In this document: positions 1 to 5,359 of the stretch, one piece after another
Position numbering within the stretch: position 1 is the stretch's first letter
Layout of the letters: each line of letters starts with the position of its first letter
Source: JBLHKE01 sp047619485
GTDB lineage: Bacteria > Verrucomicrobiota > Verrucomicrobiia > Verrucomicrobiales > DEV007
DNA: 5,359 nt
Direction of reading: 5' to 3'
Assembly: GCA_047619485.1 (NCBI GenBank)
Contig: JBLHKE010000566.1
Coordinates: forward strand, 1 to 5,359
Translations under genes and position numbers: made by a program
The notes under the pieces: generated by a model
The model's input: only the letters and a program-made list of their open reading frames with translations
What the model was told of the DNA's origin: nothing
Database searches by the model: none

Positions 1-498
1 ATCCGTGGGGTCAGCCTTGAGCGTGCCCAGGCGGAGGTCATCATCGAGGACGTGCCCGACCAGCCCGGTGTCGCAGCGAAAATTTTCAACACGATCAGCG
101 AGGCGGGTATCATCATCGACATGATCGTCCAGAACATCTCCAAGACCGGCAAGACCGACATCTCGTTCACGCTCGGCGCGGCGGATCTCCCCAAGGCGGA
201 GGCTGCGCTGCATCCGATCATCGCGGGGCTCGGTGACAAGGTTAGCCTTGGCAGCAAGTCCGGGATCGCCAAGCTCAGCGTCGTTGGCATTGGGATGCGC
301 TCGCACTCGGGAGTCGCTGCGCACATGTTCGACGCGCTCGCCGAGGCAGGGATCAACATCCAGATGATTTCAACTTCAGAGATCAAGACCGCTGTCACGA
401 TCCGCGAAGAGAAGATCGACGATGCGGCCCGCGTCGTCCACTCGGCCTTCGGCTTGGACAATGAGATCGCTGACGAGACATCGGCGGCGGCTTCCTAG
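1..498 (+). CDS. lysC: Aspartate kinase, C-terminal part (tandem ACT regulatory domains); 5' end outside window
   Basis: Aspartate kinase phosphorylates L-aspartate to aspartyl-4-phosphate, the first step towards lysine, threonine, methionine and diaminopimelate. Only the last 165 residues are visible: the reading frame is open from base 1 to a TAG stop, and the kinase domain lies outside the window. Two ACT domains can be read. The first covers about fragment residues 11-58 (AEVIIEDVPDQPGVAAKIF, then GIIIDMIVQN). The second covers about 90-135 (AKLSVVGIGMRSHSGVAAHMF, then GINIQMISTSEIK). The DQPGVAAKIF and SHSGVAAHMF segments and the ISTSEIK motif are typical of the regulatory half of monofunctional aspartokinases, where lysine and/or threonine bind as feedback inhibitors. 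The effector cannot be told from this fragment. The GTG at 52 is inside the ACT domain and is not proposed as a start. The acidic, alanine-rich tail (ADETSAAAS) is ordinary. The next gene starts 47 nt downstream on the same strand, so co-transcription is possible. Confidence 0.95.
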   Translation: MRGVSLERAQAEVIIEDVPDQPGVAAKIFNTISEAGIIIDMIVQNISKTGKTDISFTLGAADLPKAEAALHPIIAGLGDKVSLGSKSGIAKLSVVGIGMRSHSGVAAHMFDALAEAGINIQMISTSEIKTAVTIREEKIDDAARVVHSAFGLDNEIADETSAAAS

Positions 499-545
499 AT
501 CACTCGACAGAAGACCACACCAAAACTAACAACTACCGCCCAGCT

Positions 546-1562
546 ATGACCTTCGTGCTACCTAAGAAGAGCCGGTTCCTCGCCATCGCCCTGCCTCTCG
601 TCGCCGCCTTGTTCGGTGTCTTCGTCTCCACTAGCGCCACCGCGCAGGGGGCGCTCTTGAAGAAGAAATCGACGCCCGCGCTGGACAAGGACGACACCCT
701 GAACATCACTCGCGTGCAGATTTTTCTCGACGAGAACTTCTTCGGTCCCGGCAAGATCGATGGCAGGTTGGGGCAATTCACAACGAAAGCGCTGGCGCAC
801 TACAACTACTCGATCGGCGTCGACCCGAAGGACTGGGGACCCGTATTGAAGAAGGCCAAGAAGGCGATCGAAATCCCATACACCAACTACTTGGTCAAGG
901 ACGACGATTTTGGTTTTATTGGTGATTTGGCCTTCGACATTGCGAAACAGGCCGAGACCAAGTACCTCGTCTACCGCAGCGTGAAGGAGTTCGTCTCCGA
1001 GCGTTTCCATACCGACGAGAACTTCCTGACGAAAATTAACCCGGAGACGAAGTGGAATTTGCTCAAACCCGGTGACCTGGTGGTCGTGCCGAACGTCACC
1101 GAGTTCAAGATCGAGGACGTCGTGCTCAACAAGAACTGGGCCAAAGATGAAGCTCTGAGCAAGCGCCACGTCATCGTCGACACCTATCAGAATCTCGCCG
1201 CCATCTGGGATGACAGCAAGCTAGTGGCGATGTTCCCGGTCACACCCGGGCAGGAGAAGTTCATCTATCGCGGCGATTTTGAGATCAAGGTGATGGTCAA
1301 CACGCCGACCTTTCGTTACGACAAGTCCATGCTCAAGACCGGCAAGCGCAGCGAGAACTACCATAGCCTGCCGCCCGGTCCGAACAGCCCGGTCGGCCTT
1401 TTTTGGGCTGGCATCAACAAGAGCGGCATTGGCCTGCACGGGACTGCTAGCCCACACACCATCGGCCGTTCGCAGAGCGCTGGCTGCATCCGCTTCGCAA
1501 ATTGGGACGCGGTGCGCTTGGCCTTCCTGATCCGCCCCGGCGCGCGCGTCGAGGTGCGGTAG
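546..1562 (+). CDS. Exported L,D-transpeptidase (YkuD family) with peptidoglycan-binding-like and LysM-like segments
   Basis: The 338-residue protein is predicted to act in the periplasm on peptidoglycan. YkuD-family enzymes form 3-3 cross-links between diaminopimelate residues or attach proteins to stem peptides, using a cysteine nucleophile. Residues 1-33 form a Sec signal peptide: basic KKSR, a hydrophobic core at 11-29, and ATA before Q34. Residues about 50-95 (TRVQIFLDENFFGPGKIDG, then TTKAL) resemble a PG_binding_1 repeat. Residues about 138-184, ending LLKPGDLVVVPN, resemble a LysM module. The catalytic domain covers about 207-338, with HGT at 298-300 and SAGCIR at 311-316, giving His298 and Cys314 as catalytic residues with the 12-residue H-to-S spacing of the YkuD signature. 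VIVDTYQNLAAIWDD (209-223) is the usual first strand pair of the domain. The ATG at 546 places the signal peptide exactly at the N-terminus; no clear Shine-Dalgarno precedes it. It follows lysC by 47 nt. Which cross-link it makes cannot be read from the sequence. Confidence 0.93.
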   Translation: MTFVLPKKSRFLAIALPLVAALFGVFVSTSATAQGALLKKKSTPALDKDDTLNITRVQIFLDENFFGPGKIDGRLGQFTTKALAHYNYSIGVDPKDWGPVLKKAKKAIEIPYTNYLVKDDDFGFIGDLAFDIAKQAETKYLVYRSVKEFVSERFHTDENFLTKINPETKWNLLKPGDLVVVPNVTEFKIEDVVLNKNWAKDEALSKRHVIVDTYQNLAAIWDDSKLVAMFPVTPGQEKFIYRGDFEIKVMVNTPTFRYDKSMLKTGKRSENYHSLPPGPNSPVGLFWAGINKSGIGLHGTASPHTIGRSQSAGCIRFANWDAVRLAFLIRPGARVEVR

Positions 1563-1607
1563 TTGGGTGAACGGCTTGGACCGAGTCCACAGCGATGGGT
1601 CAGTGGC

Positions 1608-1686
1608 CGACGAAATTCTCACGAATTCCGCGACCAATTCGGCAGAGCGGCAATTGCAAGTAGCGGAATTCGTGAGAATTTTGTCG
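1608..1686. repeat. REPIN-like element: two inverted REP-like palindromic units
   Basis: Two 27-nt arms, 1608-1634 and 1660-1686, are reverse complements with only two mismatches, separated by 25 nt. Each arm is also a small palindrome: AATTC-TCAC-GAATT at 1614-1627 and its complement AATTC-GTGA-GAATT at 1667-1680. Read outward from the centre, the right arm begins with GTAG (1660-1663) followed by CGG and the palindrome. The left arm, read on the minus strand, begins GTCG followed by the same CGG and palindrome. A GTAG-type tetranucleotide at the foot of an imperfect palindrome, with units paired in opposite orientation, is the known architecture of REP sequences and REPINs mobilised by RAYT proteins. 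The location, 45 nt after a stop codon and between convergent genes, is also typical. The arms could fold into one long hairpin that protects or ends the transpeptidase mRNA, but no T-run follows on either strand. That it belongs to a genome-wide family is inference. Confidence 0.75.
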
Positions 1687-1766
1687 AGCGTAGTTGGCGT
1701 AAGCCTTGGCCGTGCTAAGACGGGATCGTGCTGGCGGTCGCCACCCGGAAACTTTTCTTGATTGAA

Positions 1767-1782
1767 CAGCCTCTTCAGGCTG
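1767..1782. repeat. Perfect 6-bp hairpin with a 4-nt loop, function unknown
   Basis: CAGCCT at 1767-1772 and AGGCTG at 1777-1782 are exact reverse complements around the loop CTTC. No T-run follows directly on either strand, so it is not a standard rho-independent terminator. It shares no sequence with the REPIN-like arms about 80 nt to its left. It could be a second kind of short palindromic repeat or a chance stem; copy number in the genome would decide. Confidence 0.45.
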
Positions 1783-1810
1783 ATCCCTAGTGGATTGGAA
1801 ACCAAGGCAC

Positions 1811-1844
1811 AAAAAAGCCGGAGCCGCACGAGGCGACTCCGACT
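1811..1844 (-). terminator. Rho-independent terminator of the pilin-like gene
   Basis: Read on the minus strand, bases 1844 to 1816 form a 12-bp stem (including two G-U pairs) closed by the 5-nt loop CUCGU. The outer arms are AGUCGGAG and CUCCGGCU, and the stem is GC-rich. A run of U residues follows immediately, given by the A-run at 1811-1815 together with A1816 at the base of the stem. It begins 52 nt after the stop codon of the pilin-like gene, and the U-run is on that gene's side only, so the terminator works in the minus direction. Confidence 0.85.
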
Positions 1845-1896
1845 TGGAATGTCTTGGACGGCTGGCTGTGGTTGCCGCCGTCTGATTTGGCCTAGC

Positions 1897-2565
1897 CTAG
1901 GAACTCGGTCTGGCCGGGTTGACCATCTCGACGCCAGTGCGCTCGAACTCGTCCTTGTTGTTGGCCTTCTTGTTGATCAGCTTGTAGCTCTGCTTGTCGA
2001 GCTTGGCGATCTTGCCGCTGGTGTCGCAGTAGACCACGATCGCTGAGCGACCCTGCCAGATGCCGCCGAGCTCGCTTTTCTCGCGGGCGTAGGTGCCGAC
2101 CTGGTTAGAGAAGCCATCTGCCATGAGTGGGAGGTTCGCAGACGCTTCAGCATCGGCGAGGATGTTCAAGGCCCAGTGGTTCTCACCTGCCTCAAGTGCT
2201 TCACCGCCGCCACCTTCATCTTCGTCTCCGAAGAGCTCGTCGGGTCCGGTCTTGAAGCGTCCAGTGCCGTGCCACGCGGAACCGCGCACGAAGAAGACGT
2301 TCTCCTTGCCGAAGTCAGGGAAGAGTTGGGCGAAGGCCTGGTTGGCATCATCACCACCCGGGTAGGCACCGTCCTCGTCGAGGGACCAAGTTCTCAGTCC
2401 CTTGGAGATGCCAATCGCCTGCTGCATGGCCTTGTTCTGTTTTGCTTTCAGCTGCGCGGTCTGCAGAGCCGGCACCGAGACACTCGCCAAGATGGCGATG
2501 ATCGCGATGACGACCAGCAGCTCAATCAGCGTGAAGCCTTGCTGGTTCATTCTTTTAGTTTTCAT
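1897..2565 (-). CDS. Type IV pilin-like / type II secretion pseudopilin protein (prepilin N-terminal motif)
   Basis: From the ATG at 2565 the protein has 222 residues. Its short basic leader (MKTKRMNQQG) ends in glycine and is followed by FTLIELLVVIAIIAILASV, the classic class III signal. Prepilin peptidase is expected to cut between Gly and Phe and methylate the Phe, and Glu5 of the mature chain (FTLIE) is present. The hydrophobic helix anchors the protein in the inner membrane or packs into a filament core. The remaining ~190 residues form a soluble domain without the usual GspG calcium-site sequence that I could recognise. It contains a Gly/Asp/Glu patch (GDEDEGGGGE) and the segment ENHWALN, then LPLMADGF. 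In-frame ATGs also occur at 2592, 2583 and 2550. The 2565 start gives a leader of normal length; the two upstream ATGs flank or lie in a GGGGC-ATGC-GCCCC hairpin (2577-2590) and none has a strong Shine-Dalgarno. Filament pilin, minor pseudopilin and DNA-uptake pilin all remain possible. No assembly genes are in view. Confidence 0.88.
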   Translation of the reverse strand: MKTKRMNQQGFTLIELLVVIAIIAILASVSVPALQTAQLKAKQNKAMQQAIGISKGLRTWSLDEDGAYPGGDDANQAFAQLFPDFGKENVFFVRGSAWHGTGRFKTGPDELFGDEDEGGGGEALEAGENHWALNILADAEASANLPLMADGFSNQVGTYAREKSELGGIWQGRSAIVVYCDTSGKIAKLDKQSYKLINKKANNKDEFERTGVEMVNPARPSS

Positions 2566-2639
2566 GGTTTTGGTTCGGGGCATGCGCCCCATCTTTTTAT
2601 TAGGGTATGTTTATATTTTGCATGATTGCCCAGAGATTC

Positions 2640-2653
2640 CCTCTGAACAGAGG
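2640..2653. promoter_or_regulatory. Dyad symmetry upstream of the pilin-like gene, possible operator
   Basis: CCTCTG (2640-2645) and CAGAGG (2648-2653) are exact inverted repeats separated by AA. The flanking TT/C and AA extend the symmetry with one extra base on the left. It lies 75-88 nt upstream of the chosen pilin start. It is also just upstream of a TATAAA hexamer read on the minus strand (2615-2610), so it could bind a dimeric regulator. It could equally be a weak hairpin in the leader RNA. No U-run follows, so it is not a terminator of the upstream glycosyltransferase. Confidence 0.3.
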
Positions 2654-2700
2654 AAATTGAATTGACTGAGGAGGGGGATTCTCAGGGCGTTTACATCGTC

Positions 2701-2728
2701 AGCATAGCGTGAGGGGCAGGTCGATCAA
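2701..2728 (-). promoter_or_regulatory. Candidate sigma-70-type promoter for the pilin-like gene
   Basis: On the minus strand TTGATC (2728-2723) and TATGCT (2706-2701) match the -35 and -10 hexamers at four of six positions each, with a 16-nt spacer. The position is in the 229-nt gap between the glycosyltransferase stop and the pilin start, and implies a leader of roughly 130 nt. A TATAAA at 2615-2610 is a competing -10 with no good -35. Promoter consensus in this lineage is uncertain, so this is a weak call. Confidence 0.25.
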
Positions 2729-2794
2729 GCCAATTCCGGGAAGCCTTAACGTGATCAGGGCGCAATCTTATACCGCCGTGGAAGTTAGACGAAG

Positions 2795-4039
2795 CTACAA
2801 GAAGGTGGGTTCGATCTTCTCATCGAAAAGCCGTTCCCAAGAGTAGCGCGTGATCACCTCTTTGCGCGCATGGTAGCCAGTGTTGTTGTTCAAGGCTTGG
2901 ATGACTTTGCCCGCGATCGATTGCGCGGACTCTTCCAGGTCGAACAGGTTGACATTGTGCTTCAGGATCGACTGCATGGGTTCGAGGCGCGGGCAGAAAA
3001 CTGGGAGGCGGAACAACCCGGCCTCGAGCAGCGGGAGGCCGAATCCTTCTTGCTTGCTAGGTAGGAACAGCAAGTCGCTGACGTTGTAGAGCCCGATCAA
3101 GTCGGCATCGCTGACCCGGAAGCGCTCGCTAACGAAGAGGAATTCTTGTTCCACATCTAGTTCCTTGACGAGACAGCGCAGCTCATCGCCATAGGCCTGC
3201 GACTCGGCGTTGTGTGGATCTGGTGCGCCGGTCACGAGATACAGGCAGCTGTGCCCGGCCTTCTTCAACTCGGCGAGTACGCGGACGCCGCATTCGATAT
3301 TCTTCCGTCGCACGATGCGGGTCGGGTGGATGATCACCACGTCGCGGTGGAGCACCCCTAGGCGGCGGACGAGTTCGCGCACCGGCTTGGTCAATTTGAA
3401 GAGGCGTAGATATTCCACCCCGTTCGGGATGACCGGGCACTGGCGCCGTTTGACCCCGGTGAGGTCGGCGAATTGACGCTGGCGCTTGGGTGAGATCGCG
3501 ACATTCTCGAAACCGGGAAGGGTTTGCGTTAGCAGGTTCATCGGCGTCGCCTCCAGCTGTTTCTCCAACCCGAAATCCGGATTGATCGCTGCTAGGTCGT
3601 GGATCCAGTTCACGAATTTTGGCGGCTCGTGCTCCAATTCGGTAGCCAGTTCCGCCAGCGCCGCCGTCGCGGCGAGATTGAAGTGCATCGTCATCACGTT
3701 GTGAACAAAGACCACATCGATGCCCGCCAATTCCTCGCGGAATCGTTGCAGAAAGTGCTGTTTTAGCCTCTCGAACGCCACGCGATCACCACCGAGGGAA
3801 TCATGAGCCGAGAGGCAATCTCGGTGAGAGGGGGAGAGCTCAGGTAGCACCGCAACTGCCACGTCCGATCCGGCGCCCTCTGCGGCAGCCCCATCCCCGC
3901 AGATTACTGAGACCTGATGCCCACGTCGTGTGAACAGGTTGGCGTGTTGTTCCATGACAAACTCAACCCCTCCGATGACCGGGACATAGGCGTAATGCAG
4001 TAGCGCAATCCTCATTTTAAATAGACCAGATACACCCAT
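2795..4039 (-). CDS. Glycosyltransferase, GT-B fold, family 4 type (group 1)
   Basis: The 414-residue protein is predicted to transfer a sugar from a nucleotide-sugar donor to an acceptor at the cytoplasmic face of the membrane, as in synthesis of exopolysaccharide, O-antigen or other glycoconjugates. The N-terminal acceptor domain opens with MRIALLHYAYVPVIGGVEFV (9-28), a beta strand followed by the glycine-rich loop with GG at 23-24. It continues with FVHN (111-114) and WIHD (145-148). IPNGV (204-208) marks the linker to the donor domain. HPTRIVRRKN (238-247) is the usual R/K-containing phosphate-binding strand-loop, and YLVTGAPDP (267-275) is the next strand. EGFGLPLLE (331-339) is the conserved E-x7-E motif with Glu331 and Glu339 intact. 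The length is normal for the family. The ATG at 4039 has GGAG four bases upstream; the ATG at 4015 (MRIALL) fits the family's usual N-terminus but has no Shine-Dalgarno. Donor and acceptor cannot be deduced. It lies upstream of the pilin-like gene on the same strand, but 229 nt apart. Confidence 0.9.
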   Translation of the reverse strand: MGVSGLFKMRIALLHYAYVPVIGGVEFVMEQHANLFTRRGHQVSVICGDGAAAEGAGSDVAVAVLPELSPSHRDCLSAHDSLGGDRVAFERLKQHFLQRFREELAGIDVVFVHNVMTMHFNLAATAALAELATELEHEPPKFVNWIHDLAAINPDFGLEKQLEATPMNLLTQTLPGFENVAISPKRQRQFADLTGVKRRQCPVIPNGVEYLRLFKLTKPVRELVRRLGVLHRDVVIIHPTRIVRRKNIECGVRVLAELKKAGHSCLYLVTGAPDPHNAESQAYGDELRCLVKELDVEQEFLFVSERFRVSDADLIGLYNVSDLLFLPSKQEGFGLPLLEAGLFRLPVFCPRLEPMQSILKHNVNLFDLEESAQSIAGKVIQALNNNTGYHARKEVITRYSWERLFDEKIEPTFL

Positions 4040-4103
4040 TCCACTCCAAACAAACCCCGAAAATCAGCTTGTAAATAGAGACGCATATGTCCAGTATTTA
4101 TGA

Positions 4104-5108
4104 ATGCCTAAATCGCGCCTCATTTTGCCTGCTTTGTCTTCCAGTTCTTACTATCACTGCTTGAGCCGTGTGGTGGATCGGAATTTTGTATTTCATGAGC
4201 ACGAGCGGGACGTTTTTGGGAAAATCTTACGGCAGGTGGAGGGGTTCTCTGGGGTGCGGGTGCTGACTTGGACGATTCTCTCGAACCACTTCCACGTGCT
4301 GGTCGAAGTCCCGCCGCGGCCGGACTTTGAACTGCGCGATGATGAGATCTTGGATCGATGCCGGGAACTCTATTCTCCCGACTCGATGATCGCGATCGAG
4401 TGGGAGTTTTCCGAGGCGCAGCGACTGGGTGGGCGGGTGCTCAAAGAGTTGCGAGCGCGCTTCTTGAAACGGATGTGGGATCTGAGCGAGTTTATGAAGA
4501 CCCTGAAACAGAAGTTCACCCTATGGTTTAATCGTGAGCACGAGCGGGTGGGCGTGCTGTGGGAGTCGCGTTTCAAGAGTGTGATCGTCGAAGGGCACTG
4601 GAACTCACTGTTGAAAGTGGCAGCCTACATCGATCTCAACGCGGTGAGGGCGGGGATTGTCGACGATCCCAAAGACTACCGATGGTGCGGCTATTCTGAG
4701 GCTGAAGCAGGAGATCGGGTGGCACGTCGTGGTATCTCTTCAGCGCTGGATGACATGAAAGGTGGGGCGACCTGGCGTGATGTAGGGTCGCGCTACCGGC
4801 GGATCCTATTCGGGATCGGTGAGGGAAATACTGTGCGTGTGGGTCTCTCGAAGGCGTCAGTCGCGAAGGTCTGGGAGGCTGGGGGCAGGCTCTCCCTAGC
4901 GCAGTTGCTGCGCTGTAGGGTGCGCTATTTTAGCGACGGTCTCGTGGTGGGAAGCGAGTATTTTGTCGAATCGGTCTTCGCCGTGATGCGCAAGGCTTTC
5001 GCGCCTGGTCGAAAAGATGGCGCGCGGAGGATGCGTGGAGGTGGTGGGTGGGATGGAATGCGGGTAGCTCGTGCGCTGCGGGTCAAGCCGATCGATCCAG
5101 GGGACTGA
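4104..5108 (+). CDS. RAYT-type Y1 HUH transposase-like protein (REP-associated tyrosine transposase family) with C-terminal extension
   Basis: Members of this IS200/IS605-related family are single-strand DNA endonucleases; RAYTs bind and cut REP/REPIN hairpins and are usually single-copy and not mobile themselves. The 334-residue protein begins with YYHCLSRVVDRNFVF (16-30), the standard first strand of Y1_Tnp. The HUH motif is NHFHVLVE (61-68), with His62 and His64 as metal ligands. LKQKFTLWFNREHERVGVLWESRFKS (134-159) is the family's conserved helix and GxLWExRFKS segment. YIDLNAVRAGIV (175-186) aligns with the YIxxNPV block of known RAYTs, making Tyr175 the likely nucleophile. All catalytic residues appear present. 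About 55 residues (70-125) lie between the HUH strand and the helix, and about 140 residues follow the core, including SDGLVVGSEYFVESVF (277-292) and RKDGARRMRG (303-312). The protein is therefore about twice the size of the E. coli RAYT. The ATG at 4104 has no clear Shine-Dalgarno. The gene is divergent from the glycosyltransferase across 64 nt, and no terminal inverted repeats are seen around it. Confidence 0.9.
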   Translation: MPKSRLILPALSSSSYYHCLSRVVDRNFVFHEHERDVFGKILRQVEGFSGVRVLTWTILSNHFHVLVEVPPRPDFELRDDEILDRCRELYSPDSMIAIEWEFSEAQRLGGRVLKELRARFLKRMWDLSEFMKTLKQKFTLWFNREHERVGVLWESRFKSVIVEGHWNSLLKVAAYIDLNAVRAGIVDDPKDYRWCGYSEAEAGDRVARRGISSALDDMKGGATWRDVGSRYRRILFGIGEGNTVRVGLSKASVAKVWEAGGRLSLAQLLRCRVRYFSDGLVVGSEYFVESVFAVMRKAFAPGRKDGARRMRGGGGWDGMRVARALRVKPIDPGD

Positions 5109-5228
5109 CCGAGGTAAATTTTTTCGCGTTTGAGCTTCCCAAGTTCAGCGCAGTTCGTCATCTTCGGCACGAACCCAACGCCTCCTATAGTCCTGACCCG
5201 ACGTGGGGATCAACCTTACACTATCCAA

Positions 5229-5359
5229 ATGATGAGCCGCCGTTTCGCGGGGATTTTTTGCTTCCTCGCGCTTAGCCTTACACTTCTATCGCTTACGATC
5301 CCAGCCTCTGCTAATGAGGCACTCGCGGTGGCGATTGGAAAGGGTACTGAGCTCGTTGA
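5229..5359 (+). CDS. N-terminal fragment of an exported protein of unknown function; continues beyond the window
   Basis: From tandem ATG codons at 5229 and 5232 an open frame runs 43 codons to the end of the window without a stop. The first 28 residues are a clear Sec signal peptide: MMSRR, a hydrophobic core IFCFLALSLTLLSLTI, then PASA with an A-x-A site before NEA. The only cysteine is inside the hydrophobic core and has no lipobox, so a periplasmic or secreted protein is expected rather than a lipoprotein. The 15 mature residues visible (NEALAVAIGKGTELV) are too few to identify a family. There is no Shine-Dalgarno. A TATAGT at 5186-5191 could serve as a -10 element, but its -35 partner (TTCGGC) is poor. 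The alternative frame that overlaps it has no protein-like character. Confidence 0.7.
   Translation, partial: MMSRRFAGIFCFLALSLTLLSLTIPASANEALAVAIGKGTELV

Larger units (their letters stand above)
1563..1896. other. Convergent intergenic region between the L,D-transpeptidase and pilin genes
   Basis: This 334-nt stretch separates the 3' ends of two convergent genes. It holds three separate secondary-structure elements, listed individually: a REPIN-like double inverted repeat (1608-1686), a 6-bp hairpin (1767-1782) and the pilin terminator (1811-1844). Short open frames cross it in several phases, but they translate the palindromes and show no recognisable protein, so no gene is called. Nothing further is seen in 1687-1766 or 1845-1896. 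Confidence 0.8.

Noticed and set aside
558..1169. Minus-strand open frame of 203 codons inside the transpeptidase gene
   Set aside because: It mirrors the coding bias of the plus-strand gene and its protein is an Arg/Val/Glu-rich shadow without motifs.
1453..1506. SAGCIR in place of the common SHGCIR in the YkuD catalytic motif, as a sign of inactivation
   Set aside because: The His298/Cys314 pair and spacing are intact, and the position before GC varies among YkuD-family proteins, so it is not evidence of lost activity.
1221..1829. Minus-strand open frame of 202 codons across the 3' part of the transpeptidase gene and the intergenic repeats
   Set aside because: It is antisense to a well-identified gene, includes the palindromic repeat, and shows no recognisable domain.
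2176..2625. Plus-strand open frame of 149 codons opposite the pilin-like gene
   Set aside because: It is antisense to the prepilin reading frame, which has a diagnostic N-terminal motif and its own terminator.
4069..4097. TTGTAA and CAGTAT as a promoter for a leaderless RAYT transcript
   Set aside because: Both hexamers are weak matches and the lineage's promoter consensus is unknown.
5116..5124. T-run just after the RAYT stop as a rho-independent terminator
   Set aside because: No stable GC-rich hairpin directly precedes it; the only candidate stem (GGTCA/TGACC) is short, widely spaced and set back from the T-run.
5153..5174. GTTCGT/ACGAAC inverted repeat with a 10-nt loop downstream of the RAYT, as a terminator or transposon end
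   Set aside because: The stem is only 6 bp with a large loop, has no T-run, and no partner was found at the other side of the gene.

Overview
The window is ordinary bacterial chromosome of moderately high GC. It holds two complete genes on the left strand-pair (one of them preceded by a truncated gene), a minus-strand pair in the middle, a mobile-type gene on the right, and the beginning of a secreted protein at the right edge. The gene types suggest a Gram-negative of the Planctomycetota/Verrucomicrobiota group, with Verrucomicrobiota most likely. The pointers are a type II-secretion/pilin-like protein with a long non-standard C-terminal domain, a large Y1 (RAYT-type) transposase with a C-terminal extension, and start codons mostly without a Shine-Dalgarno sequence. 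This assignment is inference; no marker gene is present.

Left part, plus strand: the C-terminal 165 residues of aspartate kinase (tandem ACT regulatory domains, 1-498) are followed after 47 nt by a complete exported L,D-transpeptidase (546-1562) with a signal peptide, a peptidoglycan-binding-like segment, a LysM-like segment and a YkuD catalytic domain. Centre, minus strand: a GT-B glycosyltransferase of family-4 type (4039-2795) lies upstream of a type IV pilin-like/pseudopilin protein (2565-1897). The pilin gene ends in a strong rho-independent terminator (1844-1811).

The L,D-transpeptidase and pilin genes converge on a 334-nt intergenic region (1563-1896). Besides the pilin terminator it holds a striking REPIN-like element (1608-1686): two inverted copies of a 27-nt unit, each itself a small palindrome, one carrying the GTAG tetranucleotide typical of REP sequences. 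It also holds a separate 6-bp hairpin (1767-1782).

Right part, plus strand: a RAYT/Y1 HUH transposase-like gene (4104-5108) is divergent from the glycosyltransferase across 64 nt and has its catalytic residues intact. After a 120-nt gap, an N-terminal fragment of an exported protein (5229 to the window end) begins with a clear signal peptide.

The most interesting observation is that a REPIN-like element and a catalytically intact RAYT lie about 2.4 kb apart. They may be a non-autonomous element and its enzyme, but this cannot be proven from one window. The remaining genes look like housekeeping or cell-envelope functions, with no clear common pathway.
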